A stretch of DNA of 64,000 nt. It comes from Flavobacterium beibuense F44-8 (GTDB lineage: Bacteria > Bacteroidota > Bacteroidia > Flavobacteriales > Flavobacteriaceae). The notes beneath the pieces are model-generated. The model searched no databases, was not told the origin of the DNA, and saw only the letters and a program-made list of their open reading frames with translations. Positions 39,449 through 49,969 of this stretch are shown piece after piece (position 1 is the first letter of the stretch; each line of letters opens with the position of its first letter). The stretch lies in NCBI RefSeq assembly GCF_000769915.1, contig NZ_JRLV01000001.1:62001-126000 (forward strand), read 5' to 3'. The translations under genes and the position numbers were made by a program.

Positions 39449-39462
39449 TCTTTTATAGTCAC

Positions 39463-40809
39463 ATGAAAAAATTTATAGAAGCGTTTGTCAATGTTTGGAA
39501 AATAGAAGAACTAAAAAACAGAATTTTAGTTACTCTAGGATTATTACTTGTTTACCGTTTTGGTGCTCACGTAACATTACCGGGTATTGATGCTACAAAA
39601 TTAAATGGCTTAACTAATCAGGCCCAGAATGGTATTGGATGGCTTATTGATGTATTTACAGGTGGTGCGTTCTCGCAGGCGTCTGTATTTGCTTTAGGTA
39701 TCATGCCTTATATCTCTGCGTCTATCGTTGTCCAGTTAATGGGAATCGCAGTTCCTTACCTTCAAAAGTTACAAAAAGAAGGTGAGAGCGGCAGAAAGAG
39801 AATCAATCAGATTACCCGTTGGCTAACAATATTAATCACTTTAGTTCAAGGTCCTGGTTACATCTATAACCTGTACAGAACTTTGCCTAGAGAAGCTTTT
39901 TTGATAAGTTCAGACTCTGTTCCTTTCATTTTCTCTTCTGTGGTTATCTTAACTACAGGTACAATTTTTGCAATGTGGCTAGGTGAAAAAATTACCGACA
40001 AAGGTATTGGTAACGGAATTTCACTGTTAATTCTTGTTGGTATTATCGCAAGAATGCCTCAGGCTTTTGTTCAGGAGTTCACATCTCGTGTATCTGAGAA
40101 CAACGGAGGTCCAATGCTTTTGGTTTTTGAGGTAGTAGTATGGTTGTTAATTATTATAGCTTCTGTTCTGCTTGTTATGGCAGTAAGAAAAATACCTGTG
40201 CAGTATGCTCGACGTACTGCCACAGGAGATTTCGAACAGGATATTGCAGGTGGTAACAGGCAATGGATTCCTTTAAAGCTTAACGCTGCGGGAGTTATGC
40301 CGATTATCTTTGCTCAGGCTATCATGTTTATACCGGCAGCACTAGCAGGTCTTTCTGAGGCTGACGCTGCTAAAACAATTACTGCTCAATTCCAAAATGT
40401 GTTCGGTTTAGCGTATAATATAGTTTTTGCACTATTAATTATAATTTTTACGTACTTTTACACCGCGATTACAGTACCTACTAATAAAATGGCGGATGAC
40501 CTTAAGAGGAGTGGAGGATTTATACCAGGTGTTAGACCGGGTGTTGAAACTTCAGATTACCTAGACAAAATCATGTCTTTAATCACATTCCCGGGTTCAT
40601 TATTCCTTGCAATTATTGCCGTGTTCCCGGCAATTGTAGTGAGCTTAATGAATATCCAGTCACAGTGGGCTTTGTTCTATGGCGGAACATCGCTGTTAAT
40701 CATGGTTGGGGTTGCAATAGATACTATCCAGCAAATCAACTCATATCTGTTAAACAGACATTATGACGGTTTGATGAAAAGTGGTAAGAATAGAAAAGCG
40801 GTAGCTTAA
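39463..40809 (+). CDS. secY: Protein translocase channel subunit SecY
   Basis: The 448-residue inner-membrane protein has ten hydrophobic helices. Signatures include [38 protein letters not shown] and the cytoplasmic loop [22 protein letters not shown], all typical of SecY. It forms the Sec channel with SecE/SecG and serves the many Sec-exported proteins here. It is embedded in the ribosomal operon as in most bacteria; adk and map, which often follow it, are absent. Confidence 0.98.
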   Translation: MKKFIEAFVNVWKIEELKNRILVTLGLLLVYRFGAHVTLPGIDATKLNGLTNQAQNGIGWLIDVFTGGAFSQASVFALGIMPYISASIVVQLMGIAVPYLQKLQKEGESGRKRINQITRWLTILITLVQGPGYIYNLYRTLPREAFLISSDSVPFIFSSVVILTTGTIFAMWLGEKITDKGIGNGISLLILVGIIARMPQAFVQEFTSRVSENNGGPMLLVFEVVVWLLIIIASVLLVMAVRKIPVQYARRTATGDFEQDIAGGNRQWIPLKLNAAGVMPIIFAQAIMFIPAALAGLSEADAAKTITAQFQNVFGLAYNIVFALLIIIFTYFYTAITVPTNKMADDLKRSGGFIPGVRPGVETSDYLDKIMSLITFPGSLFLAIIAVFPAIVVSLMNIQSQWALFYGGTSLLIMVGVAIDTIQQINSYLLNRHYDGLMKSGKNRKAVA

Positions 40810-40817
40810 TAATTTTT

Positions 40818-41033
40818 ATGGCAAAACAAGCAGCAATAGAACAAGACGGATCAATTATAGAGGCATTGTCAAATGCCATGTTCCGTGTAGAATTAGAAAA
40901 CGGGCATGTTGTAATTGCTCACATTTCCGGTAAAATGCGTATGCACTACATTAAGTTGTTACCTGGTGATAAGGTAAAGCTGGAAATGAGCCCTTATGAT
41001 TTGTCTAAAGCAAGAATTACTTATAGATACTAA
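40818..41033 (+). CDS. infA: Translation initiation factor IF-1
   Basis: The 71-residue OB-fold protein ([29 protein letters not shown] split over strands; RITYRY end) is standard IF-1, placed 8 nt after secY and 10 nt before rpmJ. Confidence 0.97.
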   Translation: MAKQAAIEQDGSIIEALSNAMFRVELENGHVVIAHISGKMRMHYIKLLPGDKVKLEMSPYDLSKARITYRY

Positions 41034-41043
41034 AGCTATTAAA

Positions 41044-41160
41044 ATGAAAGTAAGAGCATCAGTAAAGAAAAGAAGTGCCGAGTGCATCATTGTGCGTAGA
41101 AAAGGCAGATTATACGTGATTAATAAAAAGAATCCTAGATTTAAACAAAGACAAGGATAA
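41044..41160 (+). CDS. rpmJ: 50S ribosomal protein L36 (zinc-independent type)
   Basis: A 38-residue ORF reads [20 protein letters not shown] and ends in NPRFKQRQG, the L36 consensus at both ends. Only one Cys (residue 14) remains. The other zinc ligands of the C+ form (Cys11, Cys27, His33) are replaced, so this is the C-minus variant. It sits between infA and rpsM, its usual place. Confidence 0.96.
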
Positions 41161-41162
41161 TT

Positions 41163-41537
41163 ATGGCAAGAATTGCAGGGGTAGATATACCTAAAAACAA
41201 AAGAGGAGTTATTGCTTTAACTTATATCTTTGGTATTGGTAGAAGCAGAGCTAAAGAGATTCTGGAAAAAGCTCAGGTAAGCGAAGATAAAAAAGTACAG
41301 GATTGGAATGATGACGAGATCGGTAGCATTCGTGAGGCCGTTTCTTACTTCAAAATTGAAGGTGAACTTCGTTCTGAAATCCAACTTAACATTAAGCGTT
41401 TAATGGACATCGGATGCTACAGAGGTATCCGTCACAGAGTTGGTCTTCCATTAAGAGGTCAGCGTACCAAGAATAACTCTAGAACAAGAAAAGGTAAGAG
41501 AAAAACTGTTGCTAACAAGAAAAAAGCAACTAAATAA
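41163..41537 (+). CDS. rpsM: 30S ribosomal protein S13
   Basis: The 124-residue protein has [24 protein letters not shown] and [25 protein letters not shown], diagnostic of S13. It starts 2 nt after rpmJ. Confidence 0.98.
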   Translation: MARIAGVDIPKNKRGVIALTYIFGIGRSRAKEILEKAQVSEDKKVQDWNDDEIGSIREAVSYFKIEGELRSEIQLNIKRLMDIGCYRGIRHRVGLPLRGQRTKNNSRTRKGKRKTVANKKKATK

Positions 41538-41548
41538 TAAGTAGTAGT

Positions 41549-41932
41549 ATGGCTAAAGCGAATACAAAAAAACGTAAAGTTGTTGTTGAGTCAACAGGCG
41601 AAGCTCATATTAGTGCAACTTTTAACAACATCATCATCTCTTTAACTAACAAGAAAGGTGAAGTTATTTCATGGTCATCTGCAGGTAAGATGGGCTTCAG
41701 AGGTTCTAAAAAGAACACTCCATATGCAGCTCAAATGGCAGCAGAAGATTGCTCAAAAGTTGCTCTTGAGGCAGGTCTTAAAAAAGTAAAAGTTTACGTT
41801 AAAGGTCCTGGAAACGGTAGAGAGTCTGCTATCAGATCACTACACAATGGTGGTATTGAGGTTACAGAAATTATCGACGTAACTCCACTACCTCACAATG
41901 GATGCCGTCCTCCTAAGAGAAGAAGAGTTTAA
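41549..41932 (+). CDS. rpsK: 30S ribosomal protein S11
   Basis: The 127-residue protein has [22 protein letters not shown] and the end [18 protein letters not shown], diagnostic of S11. A 91-nt structured spacer separates it from rpsD. Confidence 0.98.
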   Translation: MAKANTKKRKVVVESTGEAHISATFNNIIISLTNKKGEVISWSSAGKMGFRGSKKNTPYAAQMAAEDCSKVALEAGLKKVKVYVKGPGNGRESAIRSLHNGGIEVTEIIDVTPLPHNGCRPPKRRRV

Positions 41933-41955
41933 TTTATTATAACTAGAGTATAACC

Positions 41956-42009
41956 AAACAGGAATACGGATTATCGGAGGAGGAGACCTGAATTCATAAT
42001 CCCCTGTTT
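41956..42009 (+). promoter_or_regulatory. Long bulged hairpin in the rpsD leader (candidate autoregulatory RNA)
   Basis: AAACAGG (41956-41962) pairs with CCTGTTT (42003-42009), and GGATTAT (41968-41974) with ATAATCC (41996-42002). Together they make a 14-bp helix with a one-sided 5-nt bulge AATAC. The 21-nt apical part contains GGAGGAGGAG and a small AGG/CCT stem. A T-rich stretch follows directly before the rpsD ATG, so it could act on termination or translation. S4 (or S11/S13) as ligand is inference. Confidence 0.7.
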
Positions 42010-42023
42010 AATTATTTTTTAAA

Positions 42024-42629
42024 ATGGCAAGATATACTGGTCCTAAAACTAAAATCGCCCGTAAATTTGGTGAGGCGATCTTCGGAGATGACAAGTCTTT
42101 CGAAAAAAGAAATTACCCTCCAGGGCAACATGGTTTAGCTAAAAAGAGAGGTAAAAAATCTGAATATGCAATCCAGTTAATGGAAAAGCAAAAAGCTAAG
42201 TACACTTACGGTGTTCTTGAAAAGCAATTCAGAAACCTATATGAAAAGGCAGCTGCTACTAAAGGAGTAACAGGTGAAGTGCTTTTACAACTTTGTGAAG
42301 CTAGATTAGATAACGTAGTATTCAGAATGGGTATTGCTCCTTCTAGAAGAGCTGCAAGACAAATCGTTTCACACAGACACGTTACTGTAAACGGTGAAGT
42401 TGTTAACATTCCTTCTTACCACCTTAAGCCAGGAGATAAAGTTGCTGTTCGTGAGAAATCAAAATCTCTAGAGGCTATCGATCGTTCTTTATCAAACTCT
42501 GCTCATGTTTACGAGTGGATTACTTGGAACAACGATACTAAAGAAGGTACTTTTGTTTCAGTACCTGCAAGGATACAAATTCCTGAAAACATCAAAGAAC
42601 AACTAATCGTTGAGTTGTATAACAAATAA
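42024..42629 (+). CDS. rpsD: 30S ribosomal protein S4
   Basis: The 201-residue protein begins [21 protein letters not shown] and has the S4 domain [21 protein letters not shown]. It lacks the CxxC zinc knuckle of some S4 forms. S4 starts 30S assembly and is the alpha-operon repressor in E. coli. The large hairpin just upstream makes self-control plausible. Confidence 0.98.
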   Translation: MARYTGPKTKIARKFGEAIFGDDKSFEKRNYPPGQHGLAKKRGKKSEYAIQLMEKQKAKYTYGVLEKQFRNLYEKAAATKGVTGEVLLQLCEARLDNVVFRMGIAPSRRAARQIVSHRHVTVNGEVVNIPSYHLKPGDKVAVREKSKSLEAIDRSLSNSAHVYEWITWNNDTKEGTFVSVPARIQIPENIKEQLIVELYNK

Positions 42630-42649
42630 AAATTGACATCAGTCGAAAT

Positions 42650-43642
42650 ATGGCAATATTTAATTTTCAAAAGCCCGATAAAGTTATCATGATCGATTCT
42701 ACCGATTTCCAAGGTAAATTTGAATTCAGACCTTTGGAACCGGGATATGGATTGACTGTTGGTAACGCATTAAGAAGAGTTTTGCTTTCTTCTCTTGAAG
42801 GTTACGCAATTACTTCTGTTCGTATCGAAGGAGTTGACCATGAGTTCTCTACAATAGCTGGTGTTGTTGAAGATGTTACTGAGATAATCCTTAACTTAAA
42901 ACAAGTTCGTTTTAAGCGTCAGATTGACGACATCGATAACGAATCTGTTACTGTATCAGTAACAGGTAAAGATCAGCTAACAGCTGGTGATTTCCAGAAA
43001 TTTATTTCAGGATTCCAGGTGTTAAACCCTGAGCTTGTTATCTGTAACATGGACAGCAAAATAAACATCAACCTTGAACTTACTATCGAGAAAGGTAGAG
43101 GTTATGTGCCTGCAGAAGAGAACAAGAAGCAAAACGCAGCTATAGGAACTATTTTTACAGACTCTATCTTTACTCCGGTAAAGAATGTTAAGTATACAAT
43201 AGAGAACTTCCGTGTTGAGCAAAAAACCGACTACGAAAAACTGGTTTTTGAAATTATCACCGATGGTTCAATTCATCCTAAAGATGCTCTTACAGAAGCA
43301 GCTAAAACGTTAATACACCACTTTATGCTGTTCTCTGATGAAAGAATTACACTTGAGGCCGATGAAATAGCTCAAACAGAATCTTATGATGAAGAATCTC
43401 TTCACATGAGACAACTGCTTAAAACTAAGCTGGTTGATATGGATCTTTCTGTAAGGGCATTAAATTGTTTGAAAGCGGCTGAAGTTGATACATTAGGAGA
43501 CTTAGTATCGTTTAATAAAAATGACTTAATGAAGTTCCGTAACTTTGGTAAAAAATCTTTGACCGAGCTTGATGAGCTTGTTGCTTCTAAGAATTTACAC
43601 TTCGGGATGGATTTAACGAAATATAAATTAGATAAAGAATAA
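42650..43642 (+). CDS. rpoA: RNA polymerase alpha subunit
   Basis: The 330-residue protein has the alpha-NTD ([28 protein letters not shown]) and the alpha-CTD ([39 protein letters not shown]). It is normal length. It lies 20 nt after rpsD. Confidence 0.98.
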   Translation: MAIFNFQKPDKVIMIDSTDFQGKFEFRPLEPGYGLTVGNALRRVLLSSLEGYAITSVRIEGVDHEFSTIAGVVEDVTEIILNLKQVRFKRQIDDIDNESVTVSVTGKDQLTAGDFQKFISGFQVLNPELVICNMDSKININLELTIEKGRGYVPAEENKKQNAAIGTIFTDSIFTPVKNVKYTIENFRVEQKTDYEKLVFEIITDGSIHPKDALTEAAKTLIHHFMLFSDERITLEADEIAQTESYDEESLHMRQLLKTKLVDMDLSVRALNCLKAAEVDTLGDLVSFNKNDLMKFRNFGKKSLTELDELVASKNLHFGMDLTKYKLDKE

Positions 43643-43675
43643 TCTGGGCCGTAAAGGTTTTAATTACAGACAGCA

Positions 43676-44173
43676 ATGAGACACGGAAAAAAAGTAAATC
43701 ATTTAAGCAGGCAAGCTGGCCATAGAAAGTCTATGCTAGCTAACATGGCTTGCTCCCTTATAGAGCACAAGCGTATCAATACGACTGTTGCTAAGGCGAA
43801 AGCCCTTAAGCAGTTTGTTGAGCCTCTTGTAACAAAGTCTAAAGAAGATACAACTCACAACAGACGTATCGTTTTCTCTTACCTGAGAAACAAATATGCA
43901 GTTACTGAGCTTTTCAGAGAAGTTTCTGCTAAAGTTGGTGATCGTCCGGGTGGATATACTCGTATCATTAAACTTGGTAACCGTCTTGGTGATAACGCTG
44001 ATATGGCAATGATCGAGTTTGTAGACTTTAACGAACTGTACAACGCTGCTAAGAAAGAAGCTAAGAAAACTACTCGTAGAGGTAGAACTAAAAAAGCTGC
44101 TACTACTGCTGAAGCTCCTGCGGCTGAAGCTCCTGCTGTTGATACAGAAGAAAACAAAGAAGCTACTGAATAA
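43676..44173 (+). CDS. rplQ: 50S ribosomal protein L17 with Ala/Glu-rich tail
   Basis: The 165-residue protein has the L17 core ([43 protein letters not shown]) in residues 1-120. It then has about 45 extra residues: a basic part ([15 protein letters not shown]) and an Ala/Pro/Glu-rich low-complexity part. Such tails are common in Bacteroidota. It closes the ribosomal operon before a strong terminator. Confidence 0.97.
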   Translation: MRHGKKVNHLSRQAGHRKSMLANMACSLIEHKRINTTVAKAKALKQFVEPLVTKSKEDTTHNRRIVFSYLRNKYAVTELFREVSAKVGDRPGGYTRIIKLGNRLGDNADMAMIEFVDFNELYNAAKKEAKKTTRRGRTKKAATTAEAPAAEAPAVDTEENKEATE

Positions 44174-44203
44174 TCATGGTAAAACTGATTTTTCAATAAT
44201 ATT

Positions 44204-44239
44204 AAAAAGGATAAACTTTATAGTTTGTCCTTTTTTTTT
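44204..44239 (+). terminator. Terminator of the ribosomal/rpoA operon
   Basis: A stem of about 14 bp (44204-44217 with 44222-44235, containing AAAGGATAAACT) with a TTAT loop is followed by a run of nine T. Confidence 0.93.
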
Positions 44240-44304
44240 GACCTGATCAACCCGGTTTTTTAAAGCAATTGATTAGGAAATTTTAGAAAGATAATTTTTT
44301 GAAG

Positions 44305-44312
44305 TAACTTTG
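44305..44312 (+). promoter_or_regulatory. -7 box of carA
   Basis: TAACTTTG matches TAnnTTTG and lies 28 nt before the carA ATG, downstream of the ribosomal terminator. The -33 element is not clear. Confidence 0.6.
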
Positions 44313-44340
44313 CACGCAATACAGCAACAAACATTTATAA

Positions 44341-45450
44341 ATGAAATATTCAAATCGTAACAAAGCCATACTTTTATTAGCAGATGGTACTGTTTTTTAT
44401 GGTAAATCTATAGGGATTGAAGGAACAGTTTTTGGTGAGGTATGTTTTAATACCGGTATGACCGGTTACCAGGAAATTTTTACAGACCCTTCTTATTTTG
44501 GTCAAATTATGGTGGCGTCTAACGCTCACATTGGTAACTACGGTACTAATGAAGAGGATGTAGAGGCTGATCGTGTAATGATTTCGGGTCTGGTTTGTAA
44601 AAACTTTAGCTTTAACCATTCGAGAGTTAATTCTACAGAAGGACTTAAAGAGTATTTTGAAAAGAATAACCTTGTAACTATATCTGATGTAGATACAAGA
44701 GCACTTGTGAGCTATATACGTGATAACGGTGCTATGAATGCCGCTATCTCTACAGACGGTACTTCTTTAGAGGAACTTAAAGAACAACTTGCAGCTGTAC
44801 CAAACATGGACGGACTAGAGCTTTCTTCTAAAGTGTCTACTAAAGAGCCTTACTTTGTGGGTAACCCTGAGGCTAAATATAAAGTATCTGCACTTGACCT
44901 TGGTATTAAGAAAAACATTCTTAGAAACCTTGTTAAGAGAGACTGTTATGTAAAAGTGTTTCCATACAACTCTACATACGAAGATTTAAAATCGTTTAAT
45001 CCTGACGGGTACTTCCTGTCAAACGGTCCTGGTGACCCGGCTCCGCTAACAGGTGCTCAGGAAGTAGCTAAAAATATTCTTGAAGAGAACCAACCGGTGT
45101 TTGGTATCTGTTTAGGGCATCAGGTTTTAGCTTTGGCAAACGGTATTGCTACTTATAAAATGTTTAACGGTCACAGGGGTATTAACCACCCAGTAAGAAA
45201 CATTCTTACAGGTAAAGGTGAAATCACTTCTCAAAACCACGGTTTTGCTGTAGTGAGAGAAGATCTTGAAAAGAATCCTGAGTTTGAACTTACACACGAG
45301 CATATTAACGATGGCACTGTGGCAGGTATGAGAATGAAAAACAAAAACTGTTTCTCTGTACAATACCACCCAGAAGCAAGCCCTGGTCCGCACGATGCAT
45401 CTTATCTGTTCGATCAGTTTATTGAGAATATAGAAAAAGCTAAAAATTAA
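44341..45450 (+). CDS. carA: Carbamoyl-phosphate synthase small (glutaminase) subunit
   Basis: The 369-residue protein has the N-terminal CarA domain (ILLLADGTVFYGKSIG, TGMTGYQEIFTDPSY) and a class I amidotransferase domain with FGICLGHQ (nucleophile Cys257) and YHPEASPGPHD. It releases ammonia from glutamine for carbamoyl phosphate, used in pyrimidine and arginine synthesis. carB is not in the window, so the large subunit must be encoded elsewhere. It has its own promoter and a terminator-like hairpin. Confidence 0.96.
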   Translation: MKYSNRNKAILLLADGTVFYGKSIGIEGTVFGEVCFNTGMTGYQEIFTDPSYFGQIMVASNAHIGNYGTNEEDVEADRVMISGLVCKNFSFNHSRVNSTEGLKEYFEKNNLVTISDVDTRALVSYIRDNGAMNAAISTDGTSLEELKEQLAAVPNMDGLELSSKVSTKEPYFVGNPEAKYKVSALDLGIKKNILRNLVKRDCYVKVFPYNSTYEDLKSFNPDGYFLSNGPGDPAPLTGAQEVAKNILEENQPVFGICLGHQVLALANGIATYKMFNGHRGINHPVRNILTGKGEITSQNHGFAVVREDLEKNPEFELTHEHINDGTVAGMRMKNKNCFSVQYHPEASPGPHDASYLFDQFIENIEKAKN

Positions 45451-45479
45451 ATTTTAAACGCTTTTTTCTAACAAATAAT

Positions 45480-45511
45480 GAATTTGGGCTAATATTTATT
45501 AGCCCAAATTC
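45480..45511 (+). terminator. Perfect hairpin after carA
   Basis: GAATTTGGGCTAAT (45480-45493) pairs perfectly with ATTAGCCCAAATTC (45498-45511) across ATTT. Only TGTTTAT follows, so it is a poor U-tract terminator or an mRNA-stabilising hairpin. Confidence 0.65.
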
Positions 45512-45616
45512 TGTTTATAGAGGTTTTGTAAATGAAATTTACGTTAAGATGCAGAAACTAAAACGATTGCGTTTATAAGTTTTTAAAAATAAGGCCTTTT
45601 CATTTTTCAAAATGTT

Positions 45617-45624
45617 TAAATTTG
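45617..45624 (+). promoter_or_regulatory. -7 box of eno
   Basis: TAAATTTG matches TAnnTTTG and lies 39 nt before the eno ATG. No good -33 element was found. Confidence 0.6.
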
Positions 45625-45645
45625 TTTGGTTAACTAAGAAAATAA

Positions 45646-46959
<1,314 letters not shown>

Positions 46960-46990
46960 TACAATAAGCTTACTTAAGCTTTGCTTGTGC

Positions 46991-47025
46991 AAAAGCGCCT
47001 TCGTATTTACGGAGGCGCTTTTTTT
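46991..47025 (+). terminator. Terminator of eno
   Basis: AAAAGCGCCTTCGTA pairs with TACGGAGGCGCTTTT (one G-U) and a T run follows. Confidence 0.95.
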
Positions 47026-47097
47026 ATTCGATTAATACAAATTCTAAATCAAAAGCTTCAAATACTCATCTGCTGTCAATAAATCAAATTGAAATCA

Positions 47098-47105
47098 TAA
47101 ATTTG
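47098..47105 (+). promoter_or_regulatory. -7 box of the sensor kinase operon
   Basis: TAAATTTG matches TAnnTTTG. It overlaps an upstream TTG that could extend the kinase ORF, so it supports the ATG at 47130 as the true start. Confidence 0.55.
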
Positions 47106-47129
47106 TTAATGACAATTAATGTGTTGCAT

Positions 47130-49103
47130 ATGAAGTTTTTAAAAACCCTTGCCGTAATAGCCTTATTTCTGTTTAACTGTACTGCTTTTTCCCAAAACAG
47201 GGTGCTGGATAGTCTGTTAAATCAGTTAGATAAAGCTTCTACAGACAAAAAGAAGGCAGAACTGCTTAATGCAGTGTCGTCAGAATATGTAGAAAACAAT
47301 CCGGAATTGATGATGCAGTATGCTCAAAAGGCATTAAAGCTTTCTAAGCAGAAAAACTTCAGGAAAGATGAAGGGGAGGCCTGGTTTAACTTAGGTAATG
47401 CAAATATTATGCTGAGCAGGTATACCGAAGCTTTGAAGAGCTTTACCAATGCTCAGGATATTTTTGAACAACTCTTGCCTGAATCAGCAGATAAAAAAGA
47501 TGAAATAAAGGCAAATTTGGCTAAAACCTACGGGAGTATAGGTATAGTTTGTTCAGAACAAAATAATTATGCAGGTTCGCTCGAATATTATTTTAAAGCG
47601 CTTAAACTTTATAAGGAAGCAAAGCAACAGGAAATAGTATTAAGGTTGTATAACAATATAGGTATTGTTTATAAAGCCCAAAAGGAATATGATAAAGCTT
47701 TGGAATACTTTAATAAAGCACTTGCCATACAAAAAGAAATTAGCGATAGTACTAGTGCAATAACCATTACTAATATCGGTAATATTTATCTTCTTGAAAA
47801 CAAACCTGAAGAAGCATTGGCTTCTTTCCAGGAGGCTTTAACGATATTTAATGATCACGAAAACAAAAGAGGTCTGGGAGAGCTATACAATGCTATGGGG
47901 CAGTATTATGAGAAGACGGGTATGTATGTAAGGGCTGAGGAAAATTATTATAAAGGACTGAATGTTTTTGAGGATGTAAGCGAGAAATATGGCGCGTCTG
48001 CATCGCTGGCCTATCTTGGTGATCTTTATGCGAAACAGGGTAATGATGCTAAGGCGCTGGAGTATTTAGGGAAATCATCTGTCTATGCAGAAGAAATAGG
48101 GGTGCTTGAGCAGATAAAATCGTCTGAAAAGAGTATAAGCGAACTGTATGAGAAAAAAGGTGATTATAAGCAGGCTCTGATTCACTATAAGAAATTTGAA
48201 AAGGCTAAGGATAGTATTAATAATGCCGAGAATATTAAAAACATGGTTCGAGAAGAAATGAACTATGAAATGGAACGCAAGGCCGAAATGCAAAAGGCTG
48301 AGGCCGATAAAAAGCAGGCGATTTATAATGAGGAAGTAAAACGCCATAACCAACAGATGTTCTTTGTGGTGCTGTTTATCCTGTTACTTTTCGGAATAGT
48401 CTTTTTAGTGTCTAACAGGCGTCAGCTAAAAAAAACACTTACACTTCAAAAGGAACTGGCAGAGTATGAGCAAAAGGCACTCCATTTGCAAATGAATCCG
48501 CATTTTGTATTTAACTGTTTAGGTTCTATATCCAGTTTCATTGTGCAAAACGGTACTGATTCAGCGATAAAGTATCTATCCAAGTTCTCTAAATTAATGC
48601 GCCTTACACTGGAGTACTCTAAAGAATCACTGATTCCGATTGATAATGAGATTGAAGGGTTACGTAATTATCTCGAACTGGAGCAGCTTAGGTTTAACAA
48701 CCTCTTTGAGTTTACTATAACAAAAGATCCCGATATTGAAGATGATATGGCTATTCCGCCATTATTGTTGCAGCCGTTTGTGGAAAATGCTATTTTGCAT
48801 GGTCTGGTTCCTAAAAAGGAAAAGGGTGTTATAAAGGTTGATTTTGCTTTAGATGGAGAAAAGCTCATTTGTACGGTTACCGATAACGGTATTGGCTTTA
48901 CCAAATCGAAAGAAATGAAAGTCAATTCGGTTACAGTACATAAGTCAATGGCTTTGGAGATAACCCGTAAAAGGCTGGAAGTAATTCAGGCATTTACCTC
49001 AAAAACCTCAAAGGTTGAAATTCAGGATATGATGACAAGCGAAGGACAATCAGGAGGGACAAGGATAGTTTTAAATTTACCAATACAGTACGCAACTAAC
49101 TAA
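47130..49103 (+). CDS. TPR-containing sensor histidine kinase (LytS/YehU-type)
   Basis: The start is placed at the ATG at 47130, giving 657 residues; the TTG at 47103 lies inside the promoter box. The signal peptide ends AFSQ. A periplasmic region of about seven TPR repeats (about 40-360, e.g. GEAWFNLGNANIMLSRYTEAL) is followed by a coiled coil and one membrane helix (about 408-428). A His_kinase domain follows with LQMNPHFVFNCL (phospho-acceptor His458) and an HATPase domain with NAILHGL and DNGIGF. It pairs with the LytTR regulator starting 1 nt after its stop. The signal sensed is unknown. Confidence 0.92.
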   Translation: MKFLKTLAVIALFLFNCTAFSQNRVLDSLLNQLDKASTDKKKAELLNAVSSEYVENNPELMMQYAQKALKLSKQKNFRKDEGEAWFNLGNANIMLSRYTEALKSFTNAQDIFEQLLPESADKKDEIKANLAKTYGSIGIVCSEQNNYAGSLEYYFKALKLYKEAKQQEIVLRLYNNIGIVYKAQKEYDKALEYFNKALAIQKEISDSTSAITITNIGNIYLLENKPEEALASFQEALTIFNDHENKRGLGELYNAMGQYYEKTGMYVRAEENYYKGLNVFEDVSEKYGASASLAYLGDLYAKQGNDAKALEYLGKSSVYAEEIGVLEQIKSSEKSISELYEKKGDYKQALIHYKKFEKAKDSINNAENIKNMVREEMNYEMERKAEMQKAEADKKQAIYNEEVKRHNQQMFFVVLFILLLFGIVFLVSNRRQLKKTLTLQKELAEYEQKALHLQMNPHFVFNCLGSISSFIVQNGTDSAIKYLSKFSKLMRLTLEYSKESLIPIDNEIEGLRNYLELEQLRFNNLFEFTITKDPDIEDDMAIPPLLLQPFVENAILHGLVPKKEKGVIKVDFALDGEKLICTVTDNGIGFTKSKEMKVNSVTVHKSMALEITRKRLEVIQAFTSKTSKVEIQDMMTSEGQSGGTRIVLNLPIQYATN

Positions 49104-49104
49104 T

Positions 49105-49866
49105 ATGATAACAGCTTTACTAATAGATGACGACAGTAATTTAAGAAACGGTATGAAAGGACTATTGTCCCTTTATGCTCCGGATATAGAAATAGTAGGT
49201 GAGGCCGATAGTGTGAAAACAGGTATTAGTGCCATTGAATACCATCAGCCCAATGTGGTGTTTCTGGATATTTTACTGGGTGACGGAACCGGTTTTGATA
49301 TACTGGAACAGGTAATGCAGCGAAAAGGTAGGTTGTCCTGTCATGTGGTGTTTATTACGGCACACGAACAGTATGCAGTAAAGGCATTCCGTTTTAGTGC
49401 TCTGGATTATTTGCTTAAACCGGTAGATCCCGAAGATTTAAATAATGTGGTCGATAAGATAAAAAAGACACTGTCGGCATCTGATAATTATGCGCATATT
49501 GACCTGTTGCTGGAGAATATAAGCAAGAAGGTGGATAAGTTTAAAAGGATAGCGCTTTCTACTTCCGACGGAATTCATCTTTTTGAGGTAAAGGATATCA
49601 TTCGTTGTGAATCGCAGGATAATTATACTAAGTTTTATATAAAAGACAGTAAGCCTATACTGATAGCTAAAACGCTTAAGGAGTATGAAGATTTATTGTC
49701 TGAACACGGTTTTGAACGTATACATCAGTCGCATTTAATAAACCTGGCTTATTTAAAATCATATATCAAGAAAGACGGAGGTTATGCTGTTATGGCTGAT
49801 AATAGCCATTTGCCAATCAGTCAGCGTAAAAAAGAACGCCTGCAGGAGCTATTAAAGTCAATGTAG
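49105..49866 (+). CDS. LytTR-family response regulator
   Basis: This 253-residue protein has a receiver domain (phospho-acceptor Asp55 in VVFLDILLGDG, acidic pocket DDD at 8-10, Thr/Lys in VFITAHEQ and LKPVDPEDL) and a C-terminal LytTR DNA-binding domain (CESQDNYTKFYI, RIHQSHLINLAYL). It starts 1 nt after the kinase stop, so the two form a two-component system. LytTR regulators bind paired direct repeats; I cannot identify the target, but the secreted T9SS protein gene just downstream is a candidate. Confidence 0.95.
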   Translation: MITALLIDDDSNLRNGMKGLLSLYAPDIEIVGEADSVKTGISAIEYHQPNVVFLDILLGDGTGFDILEQVMQRKGRLSCHVVFITAHEQYAVKAFRFSALDYLLKPVDPEDLNNVVDKIKKTLSASDNYAHIDLLLENISKKVDKFKRIALSTSDGIHLFEVKDIIRCESQDNYTKFYIKDSKPILIAKTLKEYEDLLSEHGFERIHQSHLINLAYLKSYIKKDGGYAVMADNSHLPISQRKKERLQELLKSM

Positions 49867-49930
49867 AGACGAATTCTAACTGGGAGTTAGCAAATTCTAA
49901 ACGACCGGTGTGCTGAGAAACAGAATAAAA

Positions 49931-49938
49931 TATATTTG
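49931..49938 (+). promoter_or_regulatory. -7 box of the T9SS LRR protein gene
   Basis: TATATTTG matches TAnnTTTG and lies 31 nt before the ATG. A short CTAACT/AGTTAG hairpin lies upstream (49877-49891) with no T run. Confidence 0.6.
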
Positions 49939-49969
49939 AAAAACCGATTAACCACACACATAAACTAAC

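Noticed and set aside
47103..47129. TTG-initiated extension of the sensor kinase
   Set aside because: The TTG lies in the -7 box; the ATG at 47130 gives a clean signal peptide.
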